The translations under genes and the position numbers were made by a program. 9,974 bases of DNA, taken from an uncultured Acidimicrobiia bacterium (GTDB taxonomy: Bacteria; Actinomycetota; Acidimicrobiia; Spongiisociales; Spongiisociaceae). The notes beneath the pieces are model-generated. The model did no database searches and was not told where the DNA came from. It worked only from the letters and a program-made list of their open reading frames with translations. This document shows positions 1 to 5,940 of this stretch, in pieces. Numbering within the stretch: the first letter of the stretch is position 1; each line of letters opens with the position of its first letter. The stretch is taken from contig CALCCX010000611.1 of NCBI GenBank assembly GCA_937900165.1, forward strand, positions 1 to 9,974, written 5' to 3'.

Positions 1-32
1 GACTGGAGTTCAGACGTGTGCTCTTCCGATCT
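1..32 (+). other. Illumina TruSeq adapter remnant (read 2 / index side)
   Basis: The first 32 bases match the TruSeq indexed-adapter sequence that ends in GCTCTTCCGATCT, lacking only its first two bases. This is library sequence, not genome, and genuine sequence begins at about base 33. Any protein or alignment extending to the left of base 33 is artificial. The match is recalled from the known adapter sequence and is long enough to exclude chance. Confidence 0.97.
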
Positions 33-667
33 CGACTGCAGGTGGCCTGAACGCAGAAACCTTCCTGTGGGTCAGGCCGGAAGATCCACTGATCACCTGG
101 GTCGATTGGGGCAGTTACCCGATTCCTGACAACGGAGCATTGTGGGCCAATGCCCATGTGGTGGTGGGGAGCCTCAACTGGGCAGGCGGCGTGGACTTCA
201 ACGGAGTCGGTGGCAACGATTCAGTACTCGGCAAGTCGTTGTCGATCTACGCCGGCACGTCCGCGGACCGGCAAAATATCATCGTCAACGCGGATTTGCT
301 CTTCGAGGATCCGACCGGCAATGTCACTTTCGGTCTCATTGGCAGCGACGAAGTCATCCTCAACCCGCAATCGTTCGGGTCAGACGAAGAGCTTTTCGTA
401 AACGCCTCGCTGCTTGCGCAGAATGTTGCCTGGAGGGTGGCCGATATTTCTCCCTGGGACGCCCCATCGGGGAATACTTGGACGCTCACCATCAATGGCT
501 CGATTGCGACAGTGACGGGAGGTAGCGCTGGTGGTGTCTGGGAAAGGAACTATTTGTTCGACGACCGACTCCAGTATCTTCGTCCTCCCTTCTTCCCGCT
601 CCTCGGCAACGACTGGAGCTATGAGAACTGGCGAGAGGTTCCGCTTCCGGCCTGGGCCCAGGAGTAG
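33..667 (+). CDS. 3' fragment of a probable secreted / pilus-associated surface protein
   Basis: This reading frame is open from the adapter junction to a TAG at 665-667, giving about 210 C-terminal residues. The TTG at 140 is internal, because coding continues upstream of it in the same frame (…ETFLWVRPEDPLITWVDWG…). The product is rich in Gly, Asn, Ser, Trp and aromatic residues, with alternating hydrophobic strands typical of an exported beta-rich passenger. It has no Cys and no membrane segment. Two stretches, LLFEDPTGNVTFGLIGSDEV and the following ELFVNASLLAQN, followed by a C-terminal DDRLQYLRPPFFP…WREVPLPAW, resemble the C-terminal part of actinobacterial prepilin-like or PilX/DUF4900-type proteins as I remember them. 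That assignment is tentative, because the diagnostic N-terminal pilin signal is missing. It lies 39 bases upstream of the MBL hydrolase gene and is probably a separate transcript. Confidence 0.6.
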
Positions 668-692
668 CGGCAGGCCGACGCCGGCGCCCCTC

Positions 693-698
693 TATGCT
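693..698 (+). promoter_or_regulatory. Probable leaderless promoter -10 box of the MBL-hisS-aspS-rarA operon
   Basis: TATGCT fits the actinobacterial TAnnnT -10 pattern and lies 8 bases before the ATG at 707. Transcription would then begin at or next to the start codon. No Shine-Dalgarno sequence precedes that ATG (the bases before it are ctggcgtcat). No TTGACA-like -35 is visible, which is common in these bacteria. The box sits in the 39-base gap after the upstream gene and closely resembles the one before alaS (CTATGCTG against CTAACCTG). Confidence 0.45.
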
Positions 699-706
699 GG
701 CGTCAT

Positions 707-1354
707 ATGCTGATTGCCAGTCGTTCGCTGTGGCTCGCCCAGACCAATACCTACGTGCTCGCACCCGAGGCCGGCGGACCGGCGGTCGTCATAGACGCGC
801 CCCCAGACCTCGAGGGCATATCTGCCCTGCTGACAGAACACGATCTTGCTCCAGTTGCCCTTCTTCTGACCCACGGCCACGTAGACCACATGGGAGGGGC
901 TGGCGCGGTGGCCCGCCAACATGGTGTACGCGCATATGTGCACCCGGATGATGACTATCTGACCCTCGCACCTGAGCGCCAACTCGAGATGCTGTTTGGA
1001 TCGGTCCAACCCGGCGATTTTGCCCCCCCAGACGAGTTCGAACCGCTGCGGGGAGGCCAGACGTTGCATCTGGCCGGCCTCGAACTAGAAGTCAGGTGGA
1101 CCCCAGGGCACACCCCAGGACACTGTTGTTTCTTCGTCAAGAGTGAGGGTGCCCTCTTCAGTGGGGACCAGCTTTTCGCCGGTTCGATTGGACGCACCGA
1201 CCTTCCCGGCGGCAACCTGGCTACGTTGATGACATCGATGCGTGACGAGGTGTTGACCCTCGATGACGATGTGGTCGTCTATCCGGGCCACGGTCCAGGA
1301 ACTACCGTGGGAACGGAAAGACGGACCAACCCCTTCCTCCAAGAACTGACCTGA
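707..1354 (+). CDS. MBL-fold metallo-hydrolase, glyoxalase II-like
   Basis: This 215-residue protein is a metallo-beta-lactamase-fold hydrolase, probably cytoplasmic. The metal-site motif THGHVDH is at residues 55-61 (H56, H58, D60, H61). The third ligand is H139 in TPGHTPGH, the bridging Asp is D154 in FSGDQLF, and the last His is H195 in YPGHGP. GRTDLPGG at 162-169 is typical of the short glyoxalase II-like (YcbL-type) subgroup, which lacks the long C-terminal substrate domain of classical glyoxalase II. Thioester hydrolysis, such as of S-lactoylglutathione or a mycothiol equivalent, is the family expectation; the substrate cannot be read from the sequence. ATG 707 is preferred because it yields the canonical MLIASRSLWLAQTNTYVL first strand and follows a -10 box directly. 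The stop is 1 base before hisS. The same hydrolase-hisS pairing occurs in mycobacteria, from memory (Rv2581c-hisS). Confidence 0.88.
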   Translation: MLIASRSLWLAQTNTYVLAPEAGGPAVVIDAPPDLEGISALLTEHDLAPVALLLTHGHVDHMGGAGAVARQHGVRAYVHPDDDYLTLAPERQLEMLFGSVQPGDFAPPDEFEPLRGGQTLHLAGLELEVRWTPGHTPGHCCFFVKSEGALFSGDQLFAGSIGRTDLPGGNLATLMTSMRDEVLTLDDDVVVYPGHGPGTTVGTERRTNPFLQELT

Positions 1355-1355
1355 C

Positions 1356-2582
1356 ATGAACCTGCGCGCCCCCAAGGGCACAGACGATGTTTTTCCGCCC
1401 GAATCTCGCGCGTGGCGCAGGTTGCTCCGAACCTGGGACGACCTATCTGAGCGGTACGGATATGAGCTCGTGATGACCCCTTCATTCGAACATACGGAAG
1501 TGTTCGCCAGGGGAGTAGGCGAGGCGACTGAGGTCGTCGAAAAGCAGATGTATACCTTCGAGGACAAGGGCGGGCGTTCACTCACCCTGCGTCCGGAGAA
1601 CACCGCGGGGGTGGTGCGGGCCTATATCCAGAACGGCAGAACCGGAGTGTTCAAAGGAGCCTATTCGGGCGCCATGTACCGCTACGAGCGACCTCAGGAG
1701 GGACGCAGGCGCCAGTTCTGGCAACTTGGGGTCGAATACCTTGGAGAATCCCACGTCGACGCCGACCTGGAGGTCATCGAACTCGGGTATCGCTTCCTAC
1801 TGGAGGCAGGTCTTGGCGATATCGAAGTGCTCGTCAACTCGATCGGCGATCCGGCCGATCGAGTCGCATACAACGAGCTGCTCACCAGCTGGTTGACGGA
1901 CAGGGCCGATCTCTTGTCGTCCGATGCCCGCGGCCGGATTGAATCGAATCCACTGCGAGTGCTCGACTCGAAGGTCGATGGCGATGTTCTCGGGGACTCT
2001 CCGACGCCGGCTGACCATCTTTCGGAAGAGACCGCCGCCCATTATGCGGCCTTGGTCGAAGGCCTCGAAGCTCGCGAGATCACCTATCGCAAGGCGCCGA
2101 GGCTGGTCAGAGGTCTCGACTATTACAACCGGACGGTGTTCGAGTATGTGCCCAAATTGTATGCCGCCGCCCAGAACACCGTTGGCGGGGGTGGTCGTTA
2201 CGACGGTCTAGCTGAGTTACTCGGCGGACGCCACCTACCGGCAACAGGCTTGGCGCTCGGTTTGGACCGTATCCTGGTAGCTCTGGGAGACCGACCTCCT
2301 CCTAGAGCGCTGGACGTGTTCCTCGTCATCGCCGATCCTTCACTGAGGGCCGAGGCCAGAGATTTCGCCAGACGACTGAGGGACGCTGGGGTGCGAACAG
2401 ATTTTGTGGCGGGAGAGCGATCCGTGAAAGCCCAGTTCAAGGCAGCAGATCGTCGAGATGCGGCGGTTGTCGCGGTGATCGGCGAAGAGTGGAGCGACGG
2501 AAAAGTGACCGTCAAAGACCTCAGTTCAGGAGAGGAACGGCTGGTGGTTGCCGGAGACCTTCCAGGGTGGATGGACAGATGA
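1356..2582 (+). CDS. hisS: Histidyl-tRNA synthetase
   Basis: This is a 408-residue class II aminoacyl-tRNA synthetase that charges tRNA-His with histidine in the cytoplasm, close to the usual length of about 420. The N-terminus RAPKGTDDVFPPES is canonical. The TLRPENTAG stretch starts at residue 77, motif 2 YRYERPQEGRRRQF spans 108-121, and the histidine-binding motif RGLDYYNRTVFEY runs from 252. GGGGRYDGL is at 277-285 and motif 3, GLALGLDRI, is near 298-306. The Rossmann-like anticodon-binding domain occupies roughly 318-400. Small departures from the consensus as I know it are Asn in LRPENTA, where Gly is usual, and Asp for Glu in motif 3; neither removes a catalytic residue. The start lies 1 base after the upstream stop without a strong Shine-Dalgarno sequence, which suggests translational coupling. 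The end overlaps the aspS start as ATGA. Confidence 0.97.
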   Translation: MNLRAPKGTDDVFPPESRAWRRLLRTWDDLSERYGYELVMTPSFEHTEVFARGVGEATEVVEKQMYTFEDKGGRSLTLRPENTAGVVRAYIQNGRTGVFKGAYSGAMYRYERPQEGRRRQFWQLGVEYLGESHVDADLEVIELGYRFLLEAGLGDIEVLVNSIGDPADRVAYNELLTSWLTDRADLLSSDARGRIESNPLRVLDSKVDGDVLGDSPTPADHLSEETAAHYAALVEGLEAREITYRKAPRLVRGLDYYNRTVFEYVPKLYAAAQNTVGGGGRYDGLAELLGGRHLPATGLALGLDRILVALGDRPPPRALDVFLVIADPSLRAEARDFARRLRDAGVRTDFVAGERSVKAQFKAADRRDAAVVAVIGEEWSDGKVTVKDLSSGEERLVVAGDLPGWMDR

Positions 2583-4390
2583 CGACATATCGAACGCACT
2601 ATTCGACTGAGTTGGGTCTCGACAATCTTGGCGAATCCGTCACTCTGGCCGGCTGGGTGGTGCGACCCCGTGATCACGGTGGGGTTGTTTTTTTCGAGTT
2701 GCGCGACATGTCCGGGCTGATGCAGGTGGTCGTCGATCCGTCTGAGTTCCCCGAGGCAGAGGGTCTGCGGATGGAGTCATGCATTTCGGTCACCGGAACC
2801 GTCCAGGCGCGACCGGATGGCATGGAGAACCTGGATCTCGAGACCGGCGAGATCGACTTGGCCGCCACCGAGCTCAACGTTTTGAGCGTGGCAGACGTCC
2901 TCCCCTTCATGGTCGACGATCGAACGGAGTCTGACGAAGTGGTGAGGCTCCAGTATCGGTATTTGGATCTGCGCCGGCCGAGGATGGCAGCCAACCTCAG
3001 AGCCAGATCTCAGGCGATCAGAGCGATCCGTGACACCTTGAACGACCTCGGATTTCTCGATGTTGAGACGCCGACGCTCATCAACTCGACCCCAGAGGGC
3101 GCTCGAGACTTTCTGGTTCCCGCCAGGATGAGGCCTGGACATTTTTATGCCCTTCCCCAGTCACCCCAGCTCCTCAAGCAACTTCTGATGATCAGTGGCG
3201 TCGACCGGTATTACCAGATTGCACGTTGTTACCGGGATGAAGACCAGCGCTCAGATCGCCAGATCGAGTTCACCCAGCTCGATATGGAAGGCGCGTTTTG
3301 GGACGAAGAAGGCGTGTGGGCCACAATCGAACAGGTCGTCGCGGCCGTGGTCGAGCGACTCAGGGGAGTAAGTGTCGAAGTGCCCTTGCCGAGGCTGAGT
3401 TACACGGATGCAATGATACGCTACGGGACCGACAAACCCGACATTCGATTTGGCATGGAGATCACAAATCTGTCTGATGTTTTCGTCGGCACCGACTTTC
3501 GAGGGTTCGCTGCCGTGCTTGACGACGGCGGAACCGTCAGGGGCATAAACCTCGGCCGGCACGAGATGTCGCGTTCACAGTTGGACGCTCTTGTTGATCG
3601 GGCCAAAGAACTGGGCGCTGCTGGGCTCGTCTGGATCGCGATCAATGAGGACGGATCTTTCCGATCGCCAGTGGCCAAGTTTTTTTCGGATCGGGAGACC
3701 AAAGGAATCGTGGAGACTCTGTCCGCCTCCCCAGGCGATGTCCTGGCCATCGTTGCCGACTCTCAGAGAGTGGTCGGCGCGGTTCTGGGTGAGATCAGGC
3801 TCGATGTCGGTAAGCCGAAAGACAATGATGAGCTCAGCTTTGTCTGGGTTACCGATTTCCCGGTGTTCGAGCAGACCGAAGATGGCGGTCTGGTTCCATC
3901 GCATCATCCCTTCACCGCTCCTGCCGACGTTGACGAGATGAGGACCGCTCCAACCGAAGCAACGTCCAGAGCCTATGACCTGGTGCTCAACGGCAGCGAG
4001 CTCGGTTCTGGCAGCGTGCGGATCCATGACCCCGCAATCCAGGCAGAGGTTTTTGAGATCCTCGGTATCGGTGGTGACGAGGCACACAGCAGATTTGGAT
4101 GGTTTTTGGATGCCCTGCGTTTCGGTACGCCTCCTCACGCCGGGTTCGCCATCGGGATCGATCGGTTCGTTGCTCTCCTGCAGAACGAGAAGAGCATCCG
4201 CGAAGTCATCCCATTCCCCAAAACCCAGACTGGTGCTGATCCTCTGACGACCGCGCCAACCCTCGTGGCCGACGATCAACTCCGAGATGTCGGTATCGAC
4301 CTCCGACCAGAAGTCAAAGCGGCCCTAGCCGAGGCCGAATCCACGCAGGCAGGCGACCGGGCCGAGACTCTGGAGGGATCGGACGACTGA
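2579..4390 (+). CDS. aspS: Aspartyl-tRNA synthetase, probably non-discriminating
   Basis: This 603-residue bacterial-type AspRS attaches aspartate to tRNA. The frame is open to base 2489, but the real start is ATG 2579. It gives the canonical MTTYRTHYSTEL N-terminus, overlaps the hisS stop as ATGA and has AGGGTGG at 2564-2570, 8 bases upstream. Residues 1 to about 115 form the OB-fold anticodon domain (LAGWVVRPRDHGG). The catalytic core has ETP at 163-165, STPEGARDFLVP from 170, ALPQSPQ at 191-197, motif 2 CYRDEDQRSDRQIEFTQLD at 217-235 and motif 3 GFAIGIDRF at 522-530. The bacterial GAD insertion lies at about 295-415, and the C-terminal PFPKTQTGADPLTTAP is present. H33 in RDHGG and G81 correspond to the positions (H31, G82) linked to recognition of both tRNA-Asp and tRNA-Asn in Pseudomonas aeruginosa AspRS. 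The usual ELGGGS reads ELGSGS at 474-479. Confidence 0.97.
   Translation: MTTYRTHYSTELGLDNLGESVTLAGWVVRPRDHGGVVFFELRDMSGLMQVVVDPSEFPEAEGLRMESCISVTGTVQARPDGMENLDLETGEIDLAATELNVLSVADVLPFMVDDRTESDEVVRLQYRYLDLRRPRMAANLRARSQAIRAIRDTLNDLGFLDVETPTLINSTPEGARDFLVPARMRPGHFYALPQSPQLLKQLLMISGVDRYYQIARCYRDEDQRSDRQIEFTQLDMEGAFWDEEGVWATIEQVVAAVVERLRGVSVEVPLPRLSYTDAMIRYGTDKPDIRFGMEITNLSDVFVGTDFRGFAAVLDDGGTVRGINLGRHEMSRSQLDALVDRAKELGAAGLVWIAINEDGSFRSPVAKFFSDRETKGIVETLSASPGDVLAIVADSQRVVGAVLGEIRLDVGKPKDNDELSFVWVTDFPVFEQTEDGGLVPSHHPFTAPADVDEMRTAPTEATSRAYDLVLNGSELGSGSVRIHDPAIQAEVFEILGIGGDEAHSRFGWFLDALRFGTPPHAGFAIGIDRFVALLQNEKSIREVIPFPKTQTGADPLTTAPTLVADDQLRDVGIDLRPEVKAALAEAESTQAGDRAETLEGSDD
4372..4385 (+). promoter_or_regulatory. 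Ribosome-binding site with a probable ACG start for rarA
   Basis: GGAGGG at 4372-4377 is the strongest Shine-Dalgarno match in the window and lies 5 bases before ACG at 4383-4385. ACG opens, in the rarA frame, a 19-residue extension TTDQQQDLFAADRAQRRLD leading into VAPLAARMRP. That resembles the ordinary N-terminus of actinobacterial RarA, where a DLF motif precedes APLA-RMRP. Between the in-frame stop at 4326 and GTG 4440 there is no ATG, GTG or TTG. With T instead of C at 4384 the gene would start as ATGACTGA, overlapping the aspS stop. Confidence 0.6.
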
Positions 4391-4439
4391 TCAGCAGCAA
4401 GACCTGTTCGCAGCCGACCGGGCCCAACGCCGTCTCGAC

Positions 4440-5741
4440 GTGGCACCACTCGCGGCTCGGATGCGGCCGACCGAACTGTCAGAGGTGGTTGGCCAGCCCG
4501 ACCTACTGACAGAGGGAGCCGCCTTCCGGACCATGGTCGAGACCGGGCGGTTGGTCTCCATGATCTTGTTCGGGCCGCCCGGAACGGGCAAGACGACGCT
4601 TGCTCGCCTGGTCGCACAAGAATCGGACGCTCATTTCGCCCAGCTTTCGGCCACTGCGCACGGAGTGAAGGACGTCAGGGAGGTACTGGCCACTGCTCGA
4701 CGGCAGATTGAGGAAGAGTCTGGGAGAACAGTCCTTTTTCTCGACGAAATACACCGATTCAACAAGGCTCAGCAGGACGCGTTGCTGCCGGCCGTCGAAG
4801 ACGGAACGGTGATACTGGTAGGGGCGACAACCGAGAATCCTTTCTTCGAGGTCAACTCGCCTCTCATCTCCCGCTCCACCCTCTTTCGTCTGGTCGGCCT
4901 CGGTCCAGAGGACGTCGGGGAGTTGATCGACAGGGCGTTGACCGATTCCAAACGTGGCCTCGGGTCCATGGGGATGACAATCGACCCTGATACCAGAATG
5001 AGGCTCGCCGAACGAGCGGGCGGTGATGCCAGGCTGGCGCTCAACGTGCTCGAGGTGGCGGCCGTCGTCGCCGATGGCCGGACCAAGACGGTGATCGAAC
5101 AGGCTGAACTCGAGGAGGCGCTTCAGCGCAGGATCGTCCGGTACGACAAGAAAGGCGATCAGCACTTCGACGTGATTTCGGCGTTCATAAAATCGATGAG
5201 AGGTTCGGACCCGGACGCAACCCTGTATTGGCTCCACACGATGTTGGAAGCCGGTGAGGACCCGGAGTTCATCGCCCGTCGGATGGTCATCTTCGCGTCC
5301 GAAGACGTTGGTCTGGCAGATTCTGCGGCTCTCGGTGTCGCGGTGGCGGCGGCCGATGCCCTCGCCTACGTCGGGCTGCCAGAAGCTGCATTCAACCTCA
5401 CCCAGGCCGCGATCTACCTGGCCACTGCCCCGAAATCGAATTCGGTCAAGTCGGCCATGTTCGCGGCCAGGACCGCGGTGGAAGAGACACCAAGTGCCAG
5501 GGTTCCCAACCATCTCGGAAGCACTGGCATGCAGCTGACCAACGAGTATCTCGGGGTCGGAGACGCCGGGTACGTGTACCCACACGATCATCCTGGTCAC
5601 ATCGTGCGCCAGCAATATCTACCAGACGACGCACTAGGCCGAGTGATCTATCAACCGACGAAGCAGGGTGATGAGTCAGCCATTCGCCAGCGCCTGAAGG
5701 AGTGGAAGCAAACCCTCAAACCCACCAACGACGACGGCTAG
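4440..5741 (+). CDS. rarA: Replication-associated recombination protein A (RarA/MgsA AAA+ ATPase)
   Basis: This clamp-loader-like AAA+ ATPase acts at stalled replication forks and on single-stranded DNA ends, and is homologous to E. coli RarA (MgsA) and eukaryotic WRNIP1/Mgs1. Counting from GTG 4440 (433 residues), Walker A GPPGTGKT is at 45-52, Walker B VLFLDEIHRF at 98-107, sensor 1 GATTEN at 128-133 and sensor 2 GGDARLALN at 194-202. The C-terminal tetramerisation region follows, with YDKKGDQHFDVISAFIKS from 235, ARRMVIFASEDVGLAD from 279 and YLPDDALGRVIYQPTKQG near 393-410. GTG 4440 is the first standard start codon in frame, and coordinates are given from it. However, the ribosome-binding site and N-terminal similarity support a start at ACG 4383, making 452 residues. 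It follows aspS closely and is probably the last gene of its operon; a structured repeat begins 13 bases after its stop. Confidence 0.93.
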   Translation: MAPLAARMRPTELSEVVGQPDLLTEGAAFRTMVETGRLVSMILFGPPGTGKTTLARLVAQESDAHFAQLSATAHGVKDVREVLATARRQIEEESGRTVLFLDEIHRFNKAQQDALLPAVEDGTVILVGATTENPFFEVNSPLISRSTLFRLVGLGPEDVGELIDRALTDSKRGLGSMGMTIDPDTRMRLAERAGGDARLALNVLEVAAVVADGRTKTVIEQAELEEALQRRIVRYDKKGDQHFDVISAFIKSMRGSDPDATLYWLHTMLEAGEDPEFIARRMVIFASEDVGLADSAALGVAVAAADALAYVGLPEAAFNLTQAAIYLATAPKSNSVKSAMFAARTAVEETPSARVPNHLGSTGMQLTNEYLGVGDAGYVYPHDHPGHIVRQQYLPDDALGRVIYQPTKQGDESAIRQRLKEWKQTLKPTNDDG

Positions 5742-5753
5742 GCCCAGACGGGC

Positions 5754-5800
5754 GTTCCTTAGGCTCGGCTGCGGATATAGCCGTACTACAGCCGAAAGTT
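5754..5800 (+). repeat. Palindromic repeat, unit 1 of 2
   Basis: This 47-base unit recurs 71 bases downstream; the last 39 bases of the two copies match at 34 positions, and the first 8 match less well. The conserved core contains GCTGCGGATATAGCCG. Within the unit, TTAGGCT (5759-5765) pairs with AGCCGAA (5790-5796) with one mismatch. CGGCT (5766-5770) pairs with AGCCG (5779-5783) around an 8-base loop, forming a hairpin stacked on a stem with a TACTAC bulge. It starts 13 bases after the rarA stop. It looks like a REP-type intergenic element. Confidence 0.75.
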
Positions 5801-5836
5801 CACGGACTGGTTTGGGCTAGAGGCGAACTTTCGGCT
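5790..5836. repeat. Perfect 12-bp inverted repeat joining the two units
   Basis: AGCCGAAAGTTC (5790-5801) is the exact reverse complement of GAACTTTCGGCT (5825-5836), with a 23-base loop. A second exact pair, CCTTAGGCTC (5757-5766) and GAGCCTAAGG (5860-5869), encloses it. The right half of unit 1 thus pairs with the left half of unit 2, and the outer halves pair with each other. This allows a four-way junction in RNA or a cruciform in DNA. There is no U-tract after the stems, so a classical intrinsic terminator is not supported. Confidence 0.8.
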
Positions 5837-5871
5837 CCGCTGCGGATATAGCCGCACTAGAGCCTAAGGTT
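5825..5871 (+). repeat. Palindromic repeat, unit 2 of 2
   Basis: This is the second copy of the 47-base element, separated from the first by 24 bases. Its ends pair as AACTTTCGGCT (5826-5836) with AGCCTAAGGTT (5861-5871): nine Watson-Crick pairs, one G-U and one mismatch. The inner hairpin CCGCT/AGCCG (5837-5841 with 5850-5854) has one mismatch. Most differences from unit 1 fall in the outer stem arms or the bulge rather than in the GCGGATAT loop. Confidence 0.75.
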
Positions 5872-5925
5872 GTCATCCTCCCCATGTCACCGGGTGGGCG
5901 GGATGGGCGTGGGAGCTGGCGGCGC

Positions 5926-5931
5926 TAACCT
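5926..5931 (+). promoter_or_regulatory. Probable leaderless promoter -10 box of the alaS-ruvX-mltG operon
   Basis: TAACCT fits TAnnnT and ends 9 bases before the alaS ATG, so the transcript would start at or within a few bases of the start codon. No Shine-Dalgarno sequence lies before the ATG (tgcctggctc), and no clear -35 is seen. The rest of 5872-5925 is G-rich and shows nothing else I can name. If this call is right, the repeat at 5754-5871 lies upstream of the promoter and is not part of an alaS leader. Confidence 0.42.
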
Positions 5932-5940
5932 GCCTGGCTC

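Noticed and set aside
140..667. Complete small gene starting at TTG 140
   Set aside because: The frame is open and coding-like all the way back to the adapter junction at base 33, so the gene is truncated rather than starting here.
2489..2578. N-terminal extension of AspRS by 30 residues
   Set aside because: This part lies inside the end of hisS and has no resemblance to AspRS. ATG 2579 with its ribosome-binding site gives the family's normal N-terminus.
2688..2694. Runs of seven T in coding sequence (also near 3680 and 7851) as programmed slippage or frameshift sites
   Set aside because: All sit in frame within intact, conserved synthetase sequence, and no alternative frame with a sensible product follows.
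4503..5615. Long antisense open frame (370 codons) inside rarA
   Set aside because: It is a shadow frame of high-GC coding sequence. The sense frame has all RarA motifs, and the antisense product has no recognisable domain.
5742..5760. Short hairpin GCCC-agac-GGGC followed by gttcctt just after rarA, as an intrinsic terminator
   Set aside because: The stem is only 4 bp and the following stretch is not a U-tract. It also runs directly into the repeat element. Too weak to annotate.
5742..5940. T-box or other amino-acid-responsive leader for alaS
   Set aside because: I see no T-box antiterminator sequence (AGGGTGGnACCGCG type) and no terminator before alaS. The likely promoter also lies downstream of the structured part.
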